Source: Setaria digitata
Taxonomy: Eukaryota > Nematoda > Chromadorea > Rhabditida > Setariidae
Reading direction: 5' to 3'
Length of the DNA stretch: 23,423 nucleotides
Assembly: GCA_003640385.1 (NCBI GenBank)
Contig: RCAB01000731.1
Span: 1 to 23,423, forward strand
How positions within the stretch are numbered: position 1 is the first letter of the stretch; each line of letters starts with the position of its first letter. The position numbers and the translations under genes are program-made. The notes under the pieces are model-generated. The model worked only from the letters and a program-made list of their open reading frames with translations, had not been told where the DNA came from and made no database searches. Shown piece after piece: positions 1 through 9,610 of this stretch.

Positions 1-163
1 ATTGCGGCAATAAAGAGACATTTATTCAAAATTAACTTCCAATTTTTGCATTAGATATTCATTCATTGGTTCTTACAAAATTTATGTCTATGAAACATAG
101 AAATTATTGGCAATTATAAAAATTCTTGTTGTATAATTCTTGTTTTCATATTCTCAATTACAG

Positions 164-332
164 TAATTTAAAGGGAACAGATCAGTTTGATTGCTGTTCA
201 ATAAACAACTTTGTGATCATTTCAAATGACCAAGAAAATATTTTCAACATCAAGGTACGTGGATTCAGGACTGATCGCTTTGGCTTCCGTAATAAATGTT
301 ATAACAACATTATCAAGCAGGAGAGACTCTAA
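164..332 (+). CDS. possible 3'-terminal exon, unknown protein
   Basis: An open frame follows a plausible acceptor (caattacag, ending at 163) and runs to a TAA at 330-332. An ATTAAA poly(A)-like signal sits about 22 bases after the stop (355-360), which suits a last exon. The translation contains DQFDCCSINNFVIISND and later RGFRTDRFGFRNKC; it is less AT-rich and less repetitive than its surroundings. A strong internal donor (AAG|GTACGT at 254/255) means the exon could instead end at 254, leaving an in-frame 91-base exon. I do not recognise the family. The rest of the gene would lie left of the window, and it would converge with the minus-strand ZP gene. The opposite strand also has an open frame here, so the strand is not certain. 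Confidence 0.35.
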
Positions 333-587
333 ACACCTGACTTTTGTCTAACTAATTAAAATCAAGAACTACTGTTTGTAGCGAGACGAAGAAGAAAAAG
401 AGCAACCACAATTTATATTTTGTTCAAATTTTCATTCTTATTCAAATTTCATTTGTTTCGCTCATATTCACAAAACAAAATGAAAATGAAATTAACAAAG
501 ATAAAATATTATTTGTAGAAATCTTTAATTTTAAATCATTTCATTGCTCAATAGCATTATAGTAATTCGATTTGATTTATATTGCCA

Positions 588-3226
588 TCAGCGGGGTTCA
601 TTCCGCATCATTTTGCATATTTCCTAAATTTGAACAAAAATTAAAATGATGAATGGAAATTTTGCTCCAAAGAAATGAAATTAAATTTGGTGAGTCTGAT
701 TTGTTAGTTTATCAGAGTATTGAAAGGAGTCCAAAATGTGAGTTGATTAAAAGCACCAGATTCATTCTCTAATTTTCGGTAGTAATTATAACAGATACTT
801 TCGAATTTCATTAAATTGTTTCACAGAGTTAAATATATTTTTTTTCCTTTTATTCTCTACAGTTAAATATATTTAAAAATGAAACAAAAGTGTCGTTAAT
901 CTATTAATCTAATTACTTCTATCCTTCTAAAACTCAACTAATACCGGAAAAGTGTCATTTTGTGTGACATCAACAGCGCATGAAAAGTAAACATCATCCG
1001 GTCCGGGAAACTTGAATGCATTGATCGGAAAATGATAATAAGTCTGTCCGGCATTCTTCATTCTTTCCATTTGTCCAGCTATTTTAGACACCGAACATCT
1101 GAAATTCAAATTTTATGCTCAAAAATTAATTTTTTTTTATTCAATTTTTAATAATCGTACGTGTAATTTTCCTGAAAATTAATCGGCAAAGTTTGAAAAA
1201 TAAGAGTAAAAAATAAGTACCCGAAACGATCAATAAGCATAATTTTTGCTAAACCTTGTTCATCACTAGCATAGCATGAATGAACAAACAATTTGTAAAT
1301 ATCAGCTCCTGAAAGTTCATTTTTTTTTTCTTCTTATCATTTCAAATTCTCCCGCTTTATGTTGCAGTCATTTATCACGATTTATCAAATTCATTTCATT
1401 TATTCCCATTAATTGTATAAATATTTAATTTTCTCAGAAATCTAGCAAAAAATATGCTAGCAAAAGGGATATTTAAGGTTCACTTCACTTTTTGAACATT
1501 TTTAAAAAAGTGAAATTATTAAATCATTTTAAATTTATGAAAAAAGAAATGTTTATTTTAACTTTCAAATTTTTGGAAAGAAAACTTTACAATGGGTACG
1601 ATTTGAAATTTATAATTTGTAATGTTACTTGAGCTTTGTGATCTTCTTCGTATTACCAATGAAATATTTTCACCAATCTGAACGGGACGATTGATTATTT
1701 CACCGAAAGGAACTTCATCACCATGCTGTATTTCCATATGTACTGTCGTGTCAGTGGTCGAATTCGAACTTGGCAGTTGGGTAGCAAAGATTCGAACTGA
1801 TTCTAATGATTTCTTCCTGAAATTTTCGATTCAATCAAGAGCTTTACTTTGGCTTTATTTTAATTAATCCAAAAAAATAATAATTAGTTAATTTTTATTC
1901 GTTTCAAAGATCTTACTCTTCAAAATTCTAATATGAATGAATATCCAGACAAACCATTTGTTAGTCGAATTTATTTGTACACTTGACACTTCCTTCATTT
2001 CCGTATTCATTTGTGCTACCGTGGAAATGTTTGTGCTAATTGGTGACGGTGTTTTCTTCAAAACTAATGGCACAAATACGACACTACGCCAAAATTTCGT
2101 TTCTTCCAGAACTTTCATTAAAATACTGTGATTTTCGATCGATTCATTATCAGTAGCTCTAGTGGTAGCAGTAGTAGCAGTAGTGGTTTGATAAGCAGCT
2201 AATGATCTGTTAATTGATGGCATTTGTCCCGCTGTTGCAGATGATTCAGGTGCAATTGTTGTCCTAGTCAAGTCAATAGGCCAGTTGCCCCAATTATTGT
2301 CCGGACCAGATCTTGTCTTCATTTTTTCTGATGACGAACTACTGCTCCAGAAACTATCGCGATTCATTACTTCAGGCTGCTTCTGCTGAATAAAATAACC
2401 TTAAAATGTTCTTTAAAATTTGATAAAATTTGTTTAACAAATTCTTCAAATGCTCTAGGCCCTTTAATGGTAATCAGCAAAACAATTCATCAAACCGTAT
2501 AATTTGAAGCTTTAAAAAGTTTCAGATTTCAATTAAAATATTTGGAAATTAAGCTACAGTGATTCACAGGATCATATTTCAGGTAAGATTCATAGGTGCT
2601 AATTTTTCTGTCAGAATTACTTATTTTCAACGCTTCATACAACTAGCCTTAGGTGAGAACATACCTGTCTCAAATTTTTTTCATCTTGAACCTGGAGTAG
2701 TAACTCGTTTGGTGGTGGTGGTGGTACTAATTGACAGGTAAAGAGAAATTCCTGATCAGTTGATGTCTGAGCATTTTTTCCCAGCTGTATATAAATGCGA
2801 TTCTCAATTAGATCAATTATCTAAAATTGTGACGGTTTAAAATATTTCAGTAATAATGAAATTGTGATTTCGAAATTTAAAAGTTTTTAAATTCATATTC
2901 CTATCACTGCTGTTTGCTACTAGTATGTCGCAATATTTTGATTTATTAAAAAAAGAAAAAGAAAAGAAAGGTAGAAAGGATTGCGAAAAATTCAAAAATG
3001 AATAATTAAAATAAAGCAGTAACATTTCTTGTATTCCTGGAAATTATTGTGCCACATTTGTTCAACGGTATAGTAAACTGAATAGCTAGAATTGGTGTAT
3101 CATTCATTCGATGATAGATACAATCCGAAATTGTTGAGTATTGAAATGAATAAATTGTACCGTAAAAGAAACGACTGAATTCAATATTTGCAACGATTGC
3201 ATCTTTTATGCAAACAGCGCTAACAG
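588..3226 (-). CDS. secreted ZP-domain protein (cuticlin-like), 5' end missing
   Basis: Seven minus-strand exons join in frame: 3226-3024, 2820-2665, 2385-1955, 1816-1629, 1308-1221, 1098-945 and 623-588, giving about 417 residues plus a stop. ZP domains polymerise into extracellular matrices; in nematodes they build cuticle and apical matrix. The ZP-N half carries four cysteines (AVC, SDC, NKC, FTC) in the first two exons. The ZP-C half carries four more (VHSC, FGC, FSC, EIC), with typical strings such as ADIYKLFVHSCYASDEQG and LIDRFGC. Between the halves is a Ser/Thr-rich exon of about 143 residues. The first exon, expected to hold the signal peptide, was not found; the 3226 exon opens with VSAVC, which could be its end. 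The last exon is tiny. If it is not used, exon six runs on to TAG at 927. No C-terminal membrane segment is visible, unlike many cuticlins. Which cuticlin it matches was not determined. Confidence 0.85.
1955..2385 (-). other. Ser/Thr-rich linker exon of the ZP gene
   Basis: This 431-base exon starts after TTATTCAG in phase 0 and ends at a GTTTGT donor in phase 2, matching its neighbours. It encodes a run of serines (FWSSSSSSEK), then TTTATTATTRATDNES, and a short hydrophobic stretch (SVVFVPLVLKK). It separates ZP-N from ZP-C. Low-complexity Ser/Thr segments are often O-glycosylated, but that is inference. The donor choice rests on phase: a strong-looking GTAAGA further on, at about 1920, would break the frame of the next exon. 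Confidence 0.7.
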
Positions 3227-5123
3227 CTAAAATTCGTGATAGTTTTAGGATTTCGAACTTAGAAGTCCTGATATTTGAAATGAATTAAACCATAGTGAGA
3301 TAATTAAAATACTGAAAAGATTATTGCTATTCGTAGTATTTAGATATTTCAGATATTTAGAATATTCCAATTATTCTTTTAAAGCATTTCAAATTATGTT
3401 ATTTAGAATAAATTAAATTTTAACTGAGCAATAAAATGCTAGGAAAAAAGTGAACTATAAATTTAAACGGTGCTAATAAATCACTTTTATAAGGTCCTGA
3501 AAAAGTTACTAATTTATCAGTGAAAAAATATCAAGAATAGAATTATCAGATTAAAAAAAGAAGCATACATTTTACTATCGAGTGATCAGAAACAATATTA
3601 GCGATAGCTGTGATAAATTTCATCAAATTAATCAATATTGAAGTTAACTGCATTGATAATAATTTAGGAGCATTTCAAATTAAATCGAAAAATTGGATCT
3701 TTATTTTGCTCATTATATTGGAGAGAGAAAATTTTAAATTTCATCTGAAAAATATCATTATACTAATCTTCCATAATTGATTTGTCAATAAATAAATCAG
3801 GTAAGCAAATCACGAAAGAAAAAAGAAAAAAAGTTCATAGCTTATGCTAAGCTTAAAATAATCTATCTAAAATTAGTTAAGCTTATTTCAAAATTAATAA
3901 ATTTTCATTCAACACTTTAGCTACCATCGGATAAATTTTTTGAAGAAGACTAATTATCGATGCAAATCCCTACGAAAAGGATGGAAATTTGTCGATCTAC
4001 ATGCAAGTTTGAATGAAATTTGAAAATGAAATAATGAGAAAAGAGGATGACAGTGCGAAACTACCAATGAATAAGTTTGGAGCGGAAGCACACTGACCTC
4101 AGGTAATGATTACGATGATTATAATGATGATTACCTGATGACGTCCGTCGTCATTCACATCTGTCAACAGAGCTATTATGTTCAGTCAGTAATCTATTTC
4201 CAATTAATACAGTGTTTGACCTTTTTTTGAAATAATAAATATTTGTGAAATGATTCAGGATGCTACTGTTGTCACCTTGAACTGTTAGATGTTTGTTTCA
4301 GTTGTAAATTTATTTAAATTTTTTTTTTATCATTTATAAATATCAAAGATTACTAACTATTCTATCTCTCAGCTGATATGAATTGTTAAGGAAAGTTTTT
4401 ATTTTAAATGAGTTATCTGGTAAAACTGCCTTCAGACACATTTACTTTTTTTTCCTGAGCTGGAAACTTGAACATAATTAACTAATTAGGGATAAAATCA
4501 CTTACTTAATCGATATCAAATATCTTTGGAATACTTCTACTTCTAATATTCTTTTAAATTGTGTGTTAAACTTTATTAAATTAAATTAATTATATAATGG
4601 ACGCAAAACTAGTTCGTTTAATTCGTGTTTCATGTTAATGACACAATCTTTCCAATGAATTTTATTCTGTTTCTAAAATTGTAAATGCACCAAAATTATA
4701 ATAAATCATTTTGCCACATCTAACTACTCATAAATGATTAATTACCAAAATTATTAAAAACTTAGACCACAATCAATTTTTCATAAATGGTTAATTATCA
4801 AAAAATTCGACGAAATGAAGATTATTGCTCTTTTTTTTATCACAGAAATTTTACGCAATGAAATTGGATGCATTATGAATCACAACAAAAAAAAAATTTT
4901 TCACTCAAATAAAAAAATTAAATACCAGTCATTTAATCCTCAATATAATTTTTCATCTGTTTCAAACTTCCCTTGCATTTGTACAGTTACATTGATTAAA
5001 GAATGAAACTGCTACTGTGTCACAGTAATTACTATAATTAACAATCATTTTTCAAACATTAATTGTGATTTCATTAAAAAAAAAAAAAGAAAAAAAGAAA
5101 GAAAAACAAATTTTAGATCACAA
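3227..5123. other. intron or intergenic DNA, no gene recognised
   Basis: This AT-rich stretch between the ZP gene and the small HSP should contain the first exon and promoter of the ZP gene. No ATG followed by a convincing signal peptide and a donor in the right phase was found. Weak candidates seen on the minus strand were a TTTTCAG|ATG near 3745 and an exon-like patch near 3490. An inverted repeat lies at 4099-4138. Confidence 0.5.
4099..4138. repeat. inverted repeat, 9-bp arms
   Basis: TCAGGTAAT (4099-4107) and ATTACCTGA (4130-4138) are perfect reverse complements around a 22-base loop of TGATTA-like triplets. It lies in the probable upstream region or first intron of the ZP gene. The function is unknown. 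Confidence 0.5.
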
Positions 5124-6208
5124 TTATAAATGGTTCTTGAATAAGGTAATGGTGAGTACTCCTTTTGGACTGAAACTTGTTTCATTATATTCCGTTTTCA
5201 CATCATCCGGTATCATGTAACGCCGTTCAAACTGTTTCTTGAAAATGAAAATATGAGCAATTATTTAATTAACTTAAAAAACAAAATTTTCAAATGAAAT
5301 TTTGAATATTCTCTTTTAAACTAGACAAAGGTCCATTTTTTTTTCTTTTCCATACTAATAATTAATATGATCATCTTCACGCTCTATGATAGTAGAATTT
5401 CCCGACAGTTGAAGATTTTGATAAAAGCTTTTGTTTATTGTGATTAATTAAAGAACAATCAATAAACTAATAATTCTATGCCTAATGAGATCATTCTTGG
5501 ATATTGATATATTTTTCACTTATTTATGAAGAAATTTTAGGAATTACTCGGTCATTATTGCTAGCATGCACTGCGACAATTTTAAGCACATTTCCTTCGA
5601 TATTCACCTAAATAATTTATTAAAATTTAAAACAATTATAATTTCAGCTATTGAATGAAAAAACTTGGATGATTAATTAAGCGTATAATTGAATAGGTCA
5701 TTAATTAATACTCTTTAGTTCATTCCCTTTTTTCCTTTTAAATTCATTCTTTTCATCCCATTAAAATACAAAATTTTCCACAAATAATTTTAAATAAACA
5801 GGCCGTTATTTCATTTGGTGCAAAATTTTGCGTATCAATTGACACTGAAAATTTTTCGGCGTCATCGATTATCTAAAAATACAATTAGAATGGATGATTA
5901 TAAACAATTCAATCATTGAATTAAATTTTCATAATGATAAATCAAACCATTTCTGCAAGCAAAAAATAGCATCTATCTGGACTAAATGACTTCTTCCAAG
6001 CTTACTTAGCTAATAGACTCATCTGAGCGAATAGAGGTCTAGCAAATATAATTTTTTATTTTTGAAATTTCACCTCACCCACTTGACTGCTGAGAAACGC
6101 CTCATTTCGAAGTCGCAGAAGTCCGCAAGGTAAACCGTACGGAGGATGCGAACGATCGGTGAATATCGGTAATACGGCATCACGAGATGATCTAACTTGT
6201 CGAGACAT
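5124..6208 (-). CDS. small heat-shock protein (alpha-crystallin/HSP20 family)
   Basis: Four exons (6208-6074, 5872-5804, 5607-5548, 5237-5124) encode 125 residues. Small HSPs are ATP-independent chaperones that hold unfolding proteins in oligomers. The alpha-crystallin domain starts near residue 46 (IIDDAEKFSVSIDTQNFAP), continues with EITVNIEGNVLKIVAVH and ends with RRYMIPDDV and GVLTITLFK. This is the usual order of beta strands, with the G-V-L motif present. The N-terminus is short and the tail is only a few residues, without an I-x-I motif, as in the short 12-kDa nematode forms. The ATG at 6208 fits the family length. The donor of exon 2 reads ACG|GCCTGT, a GC rather than a GT donor, and no GT nearby keeps the frame. 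The exon 4 acceptor could be at 5237 or six bases later. A TTC-GAA dyad lies just upstream of the start. Confidence 0.88.
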
Positions 6209-6228
6209 TTTCCAATCACTCTTCTAAA

Positions 6229-6241
6229 TTCTCGAATCTTT
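6229..6241 (-). promoter_or_regulatory. possible heat-shock element
   Basis: TTCTCGAATCTTT contains a perfect TTC-nn-GAA dyad followed by an imperfect third unit, the pattern bound by heat-shock factor. It starts 21 bases upstream of the small HSP start codon. That is unusually close and may lie inside the 5' UTR, so it may be chance. Confidence 0.25.
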
Positions 6242-7091
6242 TCTGATCAGTGATTTCAGTGAAGTTTGATATGATAACAGGACAAGATAAGAACTATTAA
6301 TAATAGAAAGGAATGAGACGGTAATGGGTTGCATTAATTAATAATGATTATGCAGCATATTTTACAGAAGTATGCACCAATTTCTGGGAAAAATTTCATT
6401 CTCTAAAATCTTTTGGCTTTGTCTATTCAGCTCATACTGTTGTTTAGTTTTTAATTAATTACACTAAAAATTAAACGAAAAAATTAACAAATCAAGAAAT
6501 GAAAAGGTTGTAAAAATGATTAACCGAGCAAGAAACATTGGTAGCTCACATTCAGAATTTGGAAAAAAAGACAAGAAAGCAATCAATTATTATATATTTA
6601 TTATATTATTTACTACTATTATTTATTGTCTACTTTATTGTTCATAATTTGCTTTGCATTTATTATTTATTTACTACTGTATTTTTTGAAGAATTACTAA
6701 TTCAATTCGAGAAAAAAAAAAACTTTAGAGATTAAATTATCGCCAAAATTCATAGTTTGTAAAATTTCTTTCCTTTTTTTTTAATTTAAAGTAAAAATTA
6801 TTTTAAATGAAAAAAGAAAGAAAAAAGAAACTCCGACTTATTACTCTTTTCGTTCATCAAATTATAGTTGAATCAGTGAACAACAAATAGCTCAGCAAAG
6901 GAGGAAAGAAAAAATAGAAAGAAAGAAAGGAATAAAATCAAACATATTTTGAATGAGAATATTTAAAAAAAAATAAATAAATAAATAAATTAAACAAAAT
7001 TATTGAAAGAAATTTTCAATGATTTAAAAAACTTGCAGAGCTGAAACAATGTACATCGAGACAAATGATCAGCTGTAGCAATATTTGATGA

Positions 7092-7125
7092 AAAACAGGT
7101 AAATCCATTTACATCTACCTGTTTT
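7092..7125. repeat. hairpin, 10-bp perfect stem
   Basis: AAAACAGGTA (7092-7101) pairs with TACCTGTTTT (7116-7125) across a 14-base loop and is followed by a T-run. It is not near a recognised gene end. Its function is unknown. Confidence 0.5.
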
Positions 7126-8515
7126 CCTTTTTTTTTTTTGTTTTCTTTGTTTACCCCAATTCTAATTCTAATATATTCAATAACAAAGCATCCTCTAATA
7201 AATATTTATCATAACACACATAGAAGTATAGAGAAAGTTATGAGCAAAACCGGATCAACAGATAGGTTGAGCAAATTAATTTTTTCATTTTTTTTTTTTT
7301 CAAATGGCAATGAAATGGGTTAAAATATAAATTGATGCTTGAAATTTGATTTTGTTGAGGAAAAATGAAAAGAAAAAAAAGCGGATTATGTTCAAACTTT
7401 ATTCATATGATATATTTCTGAATTGCTGAAATATGAGAAAGATTAGCCGAAACATTTGAAAAATTGGAATTAACCAAAAATATATGTTGGAGCAATTTTC
7501 TTTCGATGAGAAAATTTATGGATTATTTCCTTTTCTTTTTTTTTCTTTTACTCCTTCATCACCACCAAATGAATACGGATAAAGGAAAAAATTTAATTTA
7601 AATTTCGAATTATCAATTCAAATTTACAATAAATTGAATTCAGCTCATCTGTAATTATCAGTGAAAACAAGATTTCTGAGGGAAGTTGAAAACAATAACT
7701 GTTACCTTTCCCCCTCCCCTATTGCTTTCATAAAAAGAAAAAAGAAATATGAACTTAAAATCCGGTTTTTTGGTGAATTTATTGTCACGATGAATTATAT
7801 TTGCTAACATTTTGCAGCAAAAATTGCTAATTCATTGTTACCGTTTAACCACTATTCGAAATTTGAATTTTCTTATAAGTTAAAAATTCTAATTTTTAAA
7901 TTTGCTACACAATGAAAAATAATCCATTCAGATCAGATTTTTGCAACAAGAAAAAAGGTTAAATTTATTAAGTTTAAAAAATACGCTTTATAAGAAAAAA
8001 AAAAAAAACTTTTGTGGAAGGAATCATGAGAGGCTGAAATACGCAATTGCAAAGCATCCATTTTTTTTAATTATTAGTTAATTACTATTGCTGCTGTTTA
8101 CATTCACTGCAATCCATTTTCATTTTAATTAACAATTTACACAATGTTTTTTGATTCACAGACCAAATTATAATGCAACATAAACTTTAATTATATGTAT
8201 AATAACAACATCAGCAGCGTAACCGTAGCATCACTTTCCCAAATGAAACAACTGAAATCCTAAAATTGGACAAATTTTTTTATGAAAATTTTTTCCATCA
8301 TGTTTCTTTTTTTCTTTTCCGAAATCTTCAGAAAGAAACTTTTCAAAAATATGCGAGAATTGTTAAGGAAAATTTAACAAGCTTCTGAAGGTGCAGTAAT
8401 GGTTGTTACAATTTTTCAAGTCAATCTTTACATAAGCATAGTGAGATCAGTTATCAGTTAGTTGGATTGGAGAATTTTGATTTCAAATTTTTGAAATTCA
8501 AATATGGTGGAATAT

Positions 8516-9342
8516 TTAAGCATCATCAAAATCACCAAGTGATACTGGAACGTTATACGTTGCCAAACGTTTCCCGAAACGTATCATCATATCAGCTGCA
8601 CTTGGTACACGTTTCGCCACGTATGGACCATCACTTGCCTAAAATTTTAAGTAATTTAACAAAATTGCCAGTTAATTTTTGTTATCAATGAAATATCTTT
8701 TGAAAAGGAAAAAAAAAAAAAAGGAAAATTTAATTTATAATTCTATAATAAAACATATCTTTCTGTAATCAATTTATCATTTTTTTTTTTCAAGTAATAA
8801 TGAAACTGATATTTCTCTCTGTTTACTACTTCTGAAATTTTTGAAATATTCTTCAATTTATTTGAAAGAATTAATTAAATTCTAACACTCAAATAATATC
8901 GCAGTGGTTCAAAGCCACCTCGGAATAAAAAGTGTCGTGCGAAATCGTTGTCTGAAAATTAAGAAAAAAAATAAATAAATAATTACATTAAACATATTTC
9001 AGTCCAATGTTAGAAATCTCAATCAGAAATTTGCTTACTCATTAAGATGATTGATTCTTTGAAAGTTCATTCCGCTGCTTTATTACAGCAGCTTTAATAA
9101 ATTCAAAGTCAAATCATGGCAAACGAGATTAAATTTAGAGAACATTATGGAAAAAAAGTAAAAATTTTTTGGCTAATTTTTTTTTTTTGTCCCAACTATC
9201 TAAGTTTGGCCTCACAGCTTTGTCAAACATTACTATCATATAGAAACTAAAACATCTTACCGTGTAAACGCTTTGAGTCAGTAAAATAAAAATGACAGAT
9301 AACAAGCAATAAAGCTGCAATTACTGCTTTAGGCGCAGACAT
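8516..9342 (-). CDS. flp-24: FMRFamide-like neuropeptide precursor, VPSAADMMIRF-amide
   Basis: Three exons (9342-9261, 8951-8887, 8638-8516) join with matching phases to encode an 89-residue preprohormone. Residues 1-23 form a signal peptide (MSAPKAVIAALLLVICHFYF then TDS). Near residue 60 a dibasic KR is followed by VPSAADMMIRFGKR: cleavage at both KR sites and amidation from the glycine would release VPSAADMMIRF-amide. C. elegans FLP-24 is VPSAGDMMVRF-amide as I recall it, so the assignment rests on this motif. Only one peptide copy is present, typical for flp-24. The spacer before it (NDFARHFLFRGG) and the acidic tail (SLGDFDDA) have no known activity. FLP peptides act through G-protein-coupled receptors on neurons and muscle. 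Exon 2 ends at a weak donor, AGT|GTTAGA. Confidence 0.92.
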
Positions 9343-9610
9343 TGAGAATTATAAACGATCCTAAAATTAGCTTATCAATAAATTTCTAAGAAATATGCAT
9401 GTGAAAGTATGGATTTTGGACAACAGTTCAGTTCATATGCCTACGTGTCTTCAGAAATTTGACGTACGTTGCAAATCTTCTGATTCGGTGCCTGTAGTGA
9501 ACGAAAGGATAAGATACTTTTGTGACACTTTATTATTTTTACTTTGCTTGGCTTTACTGCACCTATCAAAGGAACAAACCACACAGCGGCGAGTGATCTA
9601 AGTCGAATAA
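9343..9610 (-). promoter_or_regulatory. upstream region of flp-24
   Basis: These 270 bases immediately upstream of the flp-24 start are less AT-rich than the flanks. A 68-codon plus-strand open frame at 9395-9601 has no family resemblance and no supporting acceptor; I read this as promoter or 5' UTR sequence, not a gene. No specific motif was identified. Confidence 0.3.

Larger units (their letters stand above)
6209..8515. other. intergenic DNA, no gene recognised
   Basis: AT-rich sequence with many A, T and AAAG runs between the small HSP start and the flp-24 stop. Two plus-strand open frames here (6538-6735 and 7138-7323) are low-complexity, leucine-, isoleucine- and phenylalanine-rich readings of AT tracts. 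No exon with family resemblance was seen. A hairpin lies at 7092-7125. Confidence 0.55.

Noticed and set aside
1937..2131. 64-codon plus-strand open frame
   Set aside because: Shadow of the Ser/Thr-rich ZP exon on the minus strand.
2559..2741. 60-codon plus-strand open frame
   Set aside because: Shadow of the ZP exon at 2820-2665 on the other strand, which has the cysteines, phase and splice sites.
6538..6735. 65-codon plus-strand open frame
   Set aside because: It is a low-complexity reading of AT repeats (runs of Leu, Ile, Tyr, Phe) with no splice context or family resemblance.
7138..7323. 61-codon plus-strand open frame
   Set aside because: Mostly homopolymer-derived Phe and Ile. One short central stretch is less simple, but no splice sites or homology support it.
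9135..9320. Minus-strand open frame MQLYCLLSVIFILL with a signal-like start
   Set aside because: It is the wrong frame of flp-24 exon 1. The frame starting at 9342 has both a better signal peptide and a phase-matched donor to the next exon.
9395..9601. 68-codon plus-strand open frame next to flp-24
   Set aside because: It overlaps the expected flp-24 promoter, has no acceptor, and ends in a hydrophobic, low-information tail.
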